Part shown: positions 57,941-64,000 of the stretch, piece after piece
Layout: each line of letters starts with the position of its first letter
How positions within the stretch are numbered: position 1 is the stretch's first letter
Assembly: GCA_028532985.1 (NCBI GenBank)
Contig: JANCIK010000013.1
Location: 1,240,001-1,304,000, forward strand
Length of the DNA stretch: 64,000 nt
Direction: 5' to 3'
Source: Stropharia rugosoannulata
Lineage: Eukaryota > Basidiomycota > Agaricomycetes > Agaricales > Strophariaceae
Notes under the pieces: model-generated
Seen by the model: only the letters and a program-made list of their open reading frames with translations
Told to the model about the DNA's origin: nothing
Database searches by the model: none
Translations under genes and position numbers: made by a program

Positions 57941-60900
57941 ATGCCCGCGCTGCCCTCTTTCATCACTGCTGGCTTCAAGGGGAAAGCTAGCGGAGTCAGG
58001 ACTCCGTTTTACCGGCGTCAAGAACCTACTGCTCCTCAGCCCGCACCAACGCCAGTTCCGGAACCACAGACCGATATTATCGACATTAATAACGGCTCGA
58101 GACATTACTCTTTGGACTTTGACGGAGGGAAACCAAACGACGAGTTCGAAAAGGCCATATTTGACGATCCACCACGGCTGGTAGCCACCCCTCAAGTTAA
58201 GCTAGACATAGAACTATCCCCAGAGGCTTTGACGGACTGGTTCGCGTCTAATTTCTTGGGTGAAATTCCTGAGGGAGGGACAAGTGCAGAGGGAAGTGCA
58301 CTGCGCAATGATACCCTGCATCTGATAGCTAGCGGAAGCTCAAGACCTTTGACTAAACAAGGAGAGTCATTGTCTCTACAAGATGGACGGGACGATAACA
58401 TGTCCGCTGAATCATCCGCGGAAGACGTACTGGCCAATCTTCAGGAAATGAATGTACGTACTTAAGCGCCCTTCGCCATGCGTATCACTCATAAAATACT
58501 ACATTATGTACAGCCGTCACATTTTGGTGCTATGCCTGGGTACGATGACTTCAACCGTCTGGTGAGTGTTTTCACGAGGGTCACGGTCAAATTCATGAAC
58601 TTAGCAGGATCAGAGTCCAACAATGCCGAAGAACTCCTCTCCCAAGTTGACATCCCATTCCAGTAACTCCGACCGTCCAGCAAGACCATCTTTGGAGGCT
58701 CCAAGCTCGTATAAGCCCATGCGTCCGGTCTCCACGGCGGAGGAGCTATTGTCTTCAGCCGTGTCCGGCTCTACTTTAGCTCGAGCTCTAATGTCTAACT
58801 CATTCATTCTTCCTTCCGAAAATCGCGCCTCCAAATTCTTCCGTGGGGCAGGCGGTCTGACGCGTTCTGATTCGACTACTCTTCCTCGGTCAGAGCGAAA
58901 TTTCGGCGGACCGCCTAGTGACGAGTCGTTCTCTATCAGCCCAGATGCTCCGCCCATTCCATCAAATGCAGAAGCTTTATATCGGCCCCCGCAGATGTCG
59001 AGAACACAAAACGAAGAGACCAACAAAAATGACGATGCTTTAACGAGGCAGGCAAGCGGAAACAGTATCGGTGTGAAAGCATTGCCCAAAACACCATCTG
59101 TCACGTCCACAAGGCCACCGAGTGAGCTTCTAAGCCCTGGCGTAGAGTTTGATGTAACAGCCATTATTCCCCCAGCTACTCCAGGTTCTGAAGCTCGTAG
59201 ATCACCGTCCGTTCCCCGTTCCCCGCTCCCACCCACACCGAGATTAGCATATGTGTCATCGGAAGAAGGAGGCAGCTCGAAGCATAGTTCGAAGCAAGGA
59301 ACTATTCCAGAGGAATATCAAGCAGCTAATCACCGTTTGGCTGTTGATTCTCGTCTCAATTCCCCTGCTGGCTCTTCAGAAGGTTTACCCTCTGCCAGGG
59401 ATTTTGAGGGTGTCCTGAATTACTATTCACTACCAGAAACGCCTGAAATGACGCCGGCTCTGGGTTATCAGCCTGCCTTTTCACCTATAAGCGAAGAATC
59501 TAGCTCACAACTTACATCCCCCAACCCACAAAAACCAATGGAAAGACGGGAGTCCACACGGACTGCGCCATTTGGTGGTCGGAGTCCGTCTAACAGCAGC
59601 CTTAAAGGTGTGATGAAATTGTAACTCATGTGCTTCCTGAAACTAATACTATGTCCAGTTGTTCGGCAGGACTCTTTAACACTCCCCCGGCGACCATCTG
59701 AGCGAAGTTTCACGAGAACATCACCATCTTTACTCTCTGTTACTGAAAAGACTAGGACTACCACACCTCCGGTAAGACAATACATTTTACTACTCTTTCC
59801 TGCCAACTTAACGCTACGGGTAACAGGCATCTTCTCCAAATAGCATATCTTCCCATATGAGTAGCGTTGCTCACGACGCGCTTACTCCACCACCAGTCAG
59901 CTCTATCTTCGGCCGCCCTCGTGGAGGTAGTGCCCCAAGTCCTATCAAGGTCATTCGTGATTCCAAGGACATCAACGCGTACAAAATCACTGTCAGCCCG
60001 CAATTGCTCGAGCACAGTCACTCAGACGAGGATGGTGAAGTTACCCAGGAATTCCCAGAGACTCCAAATATGTTTAGCCCCATGCTGACAGGTGATCCGG
60101 GTTCTTCGATGCCCGCCATAACAGAAAATGTCAATGCATCTGACATACCTAGTGCTCCACGATCTGCGACTCTGCCAAGAGGGGGTTCACAGAGCGTAGC
60201 TCAGGCAATGATGCTCAATCGTTCTGGGACAACTATCGGCTACTCTCGACCGGGTAACCGTAGTTCTATCACAGGGAAAGAAATCGTGAGGATGCATTCG
60301 CCGTCACATTCAATCTCCAACACAGATACCGTTGGCGATGTCACAAATGGTGGTCAAGTGCCCGGCGCCAATACCACTGCTGCTGTGCAGATAATTACTA
60401 ACACAGTGGACCCATCTCATGAGCAGACTTTACACAGCGCCACTGGTGACTCGAATCGAATGTCTGTCGCGAGTGCTCGGTATAGCAGAGCCTCGAGTCT
60501 TGCAGCGAGTATGAGTCAGGAATCAGATACTAGTCCTTCAATGTACACTCCTTCAGTTAGTTCCAGGTCGTCCAAAAATCAACGCAATCTACCACCCATA
60601 CCTTCTCCGTTGCCATCATCGCCTCCGGCACCTTCATTATCACCCTCGCCCGCTGTCTCTTATGCTTCTCTCCCAGCGCAAGCAGTTGTAGCTCCCCCGA
60701 GCACCCCAACAAGTATACCACTTCCTTTGCATATACCCTCACCTCCACCCAACCAACCATTACCACCTCCGTCGGTCTCTAACACTCCAGCACAACCACT
60801 TCCTCTTGCCCGTTATATTCCTCCGCCGCCAACAATCCCACCGCCCTCGCCTACACCATCTCAAAAGTTACGCCCAACCGTTCGTGCGAAAGCGCCGCCT

Positions 60901-62809
60901 GCGTTGACCATCACTAATGACCTTTCGTCATCTGTACATACCGTTGCTCTTAACGGATCAGCAACGACAGATACTTCCTTAGAATCCTCACAGCCAGCAC
61001 AAAGTGCCATGGCAATTCCTCCTACAACCATCCATCCACCAAATGGCATTTCAGAGCAGGAGCAACCCTCGATATCTTACAAGGCCGGATTCATTGGCCG
61101 TGACTCCGACCTCTACAGAGGGACTTCTTTGGGTTCTCCACCACCGTACTATTCTGTTATTCGCGAGGAAATTACACGCACAGACGGCACACCTAATGCA
61201 GGATTTACAGGATTCGCCTTCCCTATCCAGCGCACAACGTCACCTTCGCCCGTCGTGCAGAACCTCCCAGTTGCCGGGTCGCCACCTAGCGACGCGTCGC
61301 AAACGCCACATCCCGAAGTGAGGCCGCCTGCTGCTCTGGCCAGACATAATTCGATCGTCAGCCAGCGTTCGCGAATGCGTCCTCCTCTGCCCGCAGGCCC
61401 GCGTAGGCCTAGTCAAACAGCCCTCGTCGGCTTTCCGACACTACGTGACCGTTCTGGCTCAGTTTCCTCGGTTGGCAGTACCAGTCTCTTGATGCAAACT
61501 ATGCGTGAACGCGAAACTTCTGCGACGGTTGCTCCTCCAATGCCATCACCTAAGTTTCAGATACCCACGCCAAAGTGGCGCGGGTATACGATGGAGGCGG
61601 CAAAGTGGACGTTTACATCAGCGCAGCTACAAGCAATCGTTTCACGCGCGATTCGACAGTCTGCGGAGGCATCGTCTATACGGCTCTTGCGGCTGGAGAT
61701 TATGGACAACGACATCCCGGAGGAGGTGCGGCGCCTTGAAGCTCAGCGAGTTGACCTGACAAGTCGATATAAAGTTTGGGCGCGGCGGCGTACAGCGCTT
61801 GTCGAGGGGTTAGCAATATATATGTCTGCTGGAGAAGACGAAGCGCCTGCATATGCGGTGCGCATGGTCGATGACTTGCGAGACGTCAACGTAATGTTGG
61901 ACAATTTTGCCGAGGAGCTGCACAGCGTGGATGCTCAACTAGCACAACTCGATAGCCTCGTTCAGGTTCACACTGGTAGTGCGTTGGCTATGGCCCTGCG
62001 CAAGCTCAATACGAGCTTTTTAAAGCAGGTGGCTGATAACCAGGTTCTGCGGAACCAGATCCAGAGCCTGGAGGCGGAGAGGGATGAAGCATGGCAACAT
62101 GCAGCTGAGATTGCGAACGAGCTGGACAGGATAGAGAGTCAGGCATCATCGCGGCGGTCCAGCCGCATAACTGCTGTGCGCAAGTCCAGCATCAGGGTAT
62201 CCAAAGCTGGTTTGCGCACGCCAAGTCAGAGATTCAGCCAACTTTCCCTACCAAAGAGTCCCATGTCGCGCTCGCAGCGAGTACCTCCCTTGCCTTCTAT
62301 ACATCGACACCGACCCCCCGAACTCTTGACCGATATCATGAGCCGCACTGTTTGTATCATTTTTTTTTCGTTTGGCAGTGATTGTTGTGCTTACGAAGTA
62401 TACTTTTTAGTCTACCGCACAAATGACTTCACCAGGATACACACCTACTTCTGAGACCGAAGCACTGCTTGAGGCGCAAGAAGAACTTTATGCAATGCTA
62501 GGTATAACGAACCCTGAACGGCCCAGGCGGTCAAGATCTATCAGTATCATGTCCGGAGGGTCCTCTGCGGCCCTTTCTTCAGCACATCACACTTTCCTTC
62601 ATGCAATAAGGTCACCCGACACTCCTGCTATAAACTTACATCGGCGTTCGTCATTACCTGGAGATTCAACGTTGGCCGAAGCTTACAACGTCATGGCTGC
62701 CGATGTATGTTTGCCCTGTGTGCATATTTCCGTGAAGCAATGTTACTGACGCATTTATCAGCGCAACGCAGTCCTGGCGACCATCGATATGTTATCTTCA
62801 ACGGACTAA
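57941..62809 (+). CDS. 1509-aa Pro/Ser-rich protein with C-terminal coiled coil, unknown function
   Basis: Seven exons fit: 57941-58453, 58514-58561, 58608-59609, 59670-59771, 59827-62349, 62411-62704, 62762-62809; total 4,530 nt. Start MPALPSFITAGFKGKASGVR. The N-terminus has an ordered patch (IELSPEALTDWFASNFLGEI). A long disordered region follows, with proline runs (YIPPPPTIPPPSPTPSQ) at about residue 860-900. An ordered C-terminal third begins WRGYTMEAAKWTFTSAQLQA, continuing with EIMDNDIPEEVRRLEAQRVD, RYKVWARRRTALVEGLA, a helix around NVMLDNFAEELHSVDAQLAQ, and a coiled coil (LRNQIQSLEAERDEAWQHAA). It ends AVLATIDMLSSTD. Donor choice at exon 3/4 (GTGATG at 59610) is inferred from frame. 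No formin, SH3 or kinase domain was seen. I suspect a basidiomycete-conserved polarity or septation scaffold, without proof. Confidence 0.82.
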
Positions 62810-63070
62810 ACGCAGTGATGGCTGGCTTATGTGCATCCACATACTATTTTATTTAATAATTTACTTTAATTCTATGTAGGGATAGCTTCACAGGGAGGAA
62901 TTGTTGAAAAATTCATTGAAGACGGCTGTAACAGTGATTAAGTACATGGAAGGAGGTATACAACTAAATCTGATACAACGAAAGCATGAGTTGAGCAATA
63001 ACCCAGGAAGAGATAACGGAGCCATGGAAAATTTAAGAATAAAAATGAAGCAAATGGAGTATCGTCCGGA

Positions 63071-64000
63071 TCAGTGCCGGATGCGTTTCCTTCGTATCTG
63101 GATGTCAGGTATATCGCTCATCTCGTCTTGTAGGTTAACGTCAGCTCCGTTAACCTCTGCACGATCGTTTTCTTCTTCCTCATCTGATCTCGGGCGTTTC
63201 AAAGAAGAGCGGGCCTCATCAGGTTCTGCTTGAGCCTCCTCATGTTCCACCTGCGTCTCGTCAGGTTCTACATGTATTTCTTCAGGTTCCACACGACCGT
63301 CTTCGGAAGGCGTCAATGAAGGTAAAGGAGATCCACTTCGCGAGCCTGTGCCATCGTCAGGAGCCTGAGGCTCTGGCTCAGCTTGTGCAGAGGGCGATCT
63401 TTTGCGAACAGGCCTCCCGCGGCGCGCCTTGGGCGTGACAAGTTCGTGTTCGTCGCCCGTACTCTCTCCAGCAGTATCTGGATTGTTGCGCGCGGACCGC
63501 CGTGGCCTTGGCCGCGGTTGTGGCAGCGGCTCCTGGGCCTCATCCAGGGTCCGTTCACCTTCGCTTTCTTCGCCACTGGAGGCACCGGGGGCAGCGCCCT
63601 TCTTGCGCCCACGTTTTGCCTTGAGTACTGTGGCTGCGACTGTCTGTCAATACATGCGTGATATGTAATCATTATACACGCTTACGATTGTCCTTCGACA
63701 TGATGGCGCTCAGTCGTTTTTCATAAGCTCTCTGAGGCTCCCATATCTTGGAAGTTGCTGAGACTTCAACCTTTGCTTCAGATAGAACTTGGTCCATATG
63801 CGCTTTCCTGATAGCGATGCATTCAATTTATAAGATCGCAAGAGAAGGCAGGTACAACTCACACTTTAAGTGCATCTCGACTGTCAATTGCGTTGAGGAG
63901 CGGTATCAACACTTTGAAAAAGGCAATTGCGACCTTAAAAGACCGCTTATTCTCGCTGGCGTTATAGCCCGCGAGGCGTTTGCTGATCCAGGACAGTAGA
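63071..64000 (-). CDS. 3' part of a gene for a charged, probably nuclear protein (cut by window edge)
   Basis: Exons 63863 to the window edge, 63686-63807 and 63071-63639 join in frame (GTGAGT and GTAAGC donors; acceptors TATCAG and GACAG). The edge exon reads LSWISKRLAGYNASENKRSF, then a helix VAIAFFKVLIPLLNAIDSRD; the next exon gives MDQVLSEAKVEVSATSKIWE. The long last exon has basic AT-hook-like pieces (KAKRGRKKG, RPRPRRSARN, KARRGRPVRKR), an acidic repeat (VEPDETQVEHEEAQAEPDE), SLKRPRSDEEEEND and ends IQIRRKRIRH. The AT-hook-like GRP/RGRK motifs and basic clusters suggest chromatin association (inference). Family not recognised; the 5' end is missing. Confidence 0.7.

Noticed and set aside
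57629..58195. 188-codon open frame on the minus strand
   Set aside because: It overlaps the first exon of the well-supported 1509-aa gene on the other strand, has no family motif, and much of it is complement of that exon.

Overview
The window looks like nuclear DNA of a filamentous basidiomycete, most likely an Agaricomycete. Genes carry many short (about 43-92 nt) GT-AG introns. The transposons are KDZ elements with CxC2-type cysteine clusters next to a TET/JBP-type dioxygenase gene, a combination known from mushrooms. HET, BTB-like, F-box-like, DUF2235/WD40 and CipC-like genes are also typical of this group. No tRNA, rRNA or CRISPR array was recognised. Exon models were built by hand from reading frames and splice sites. 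Where I give a full exon chain, the lengths sum to an open frame.

Layout. 1-12 kb is a mobile-element block on the minus strand: a 5'-truncated gene, a KDZ transposase gene with one probable frameshift, a TET/JBP-like gene with an in-frame stop, a repeat-rich spacer, and a second, intact-looking KDZ gene. 12-20 kb holds a minisatellite and lineage-type genes of unknown function: two small basic proteins with matching exon structure, a protein with an RNase H1 N-terminal-like fold, a 648-aa protein, and a 257-aa Pro-rich protein. 20-23 kb is a decayed LTR-retrotransposon area with a broken gag. 23.7-33.6 kb holds an 11-exon DUF2235-WD40 gene whose nucleophile serine is alanine, a HET gene, a BTB-like gene and a six-exon CipC-like gene.

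35-38.7 kb has a 12-exon CorA-like magnesium transporter gene that seems to need a 2-nt microexon. Just upstream lies an 816-bp foldback element with two apparently identical 349-bp inverted arms. 40-45 kb is a tandem duplication of a head-to-head F-box-like/ASTER unit: one F-box copy lost its start codon through a 20-bp deletion, and one ASTER copy is a relic. 45.3-47.2 kb is threonine synthase. 50-62.8 kb has two long Ser/Pro-rich coiled-coil proteins transcribed divergently across a 5.5-kb gene-poor stretch. The right edge cuts a gene for a basic/acidic nuclear-type protein.

How it fits together. Housekeeping genes (threonine synthase, CorA-like transporter, ASTER, CipC-like) are islands between accessory DNA. 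The most unusual structures are the foldback hairpin, the 2-nt microexon, the TET/JBP gene between two KDZ elements, the serine-less DUF2235-WD40 protein, and the asymmetrically decayed F-box/ASTER duplication.
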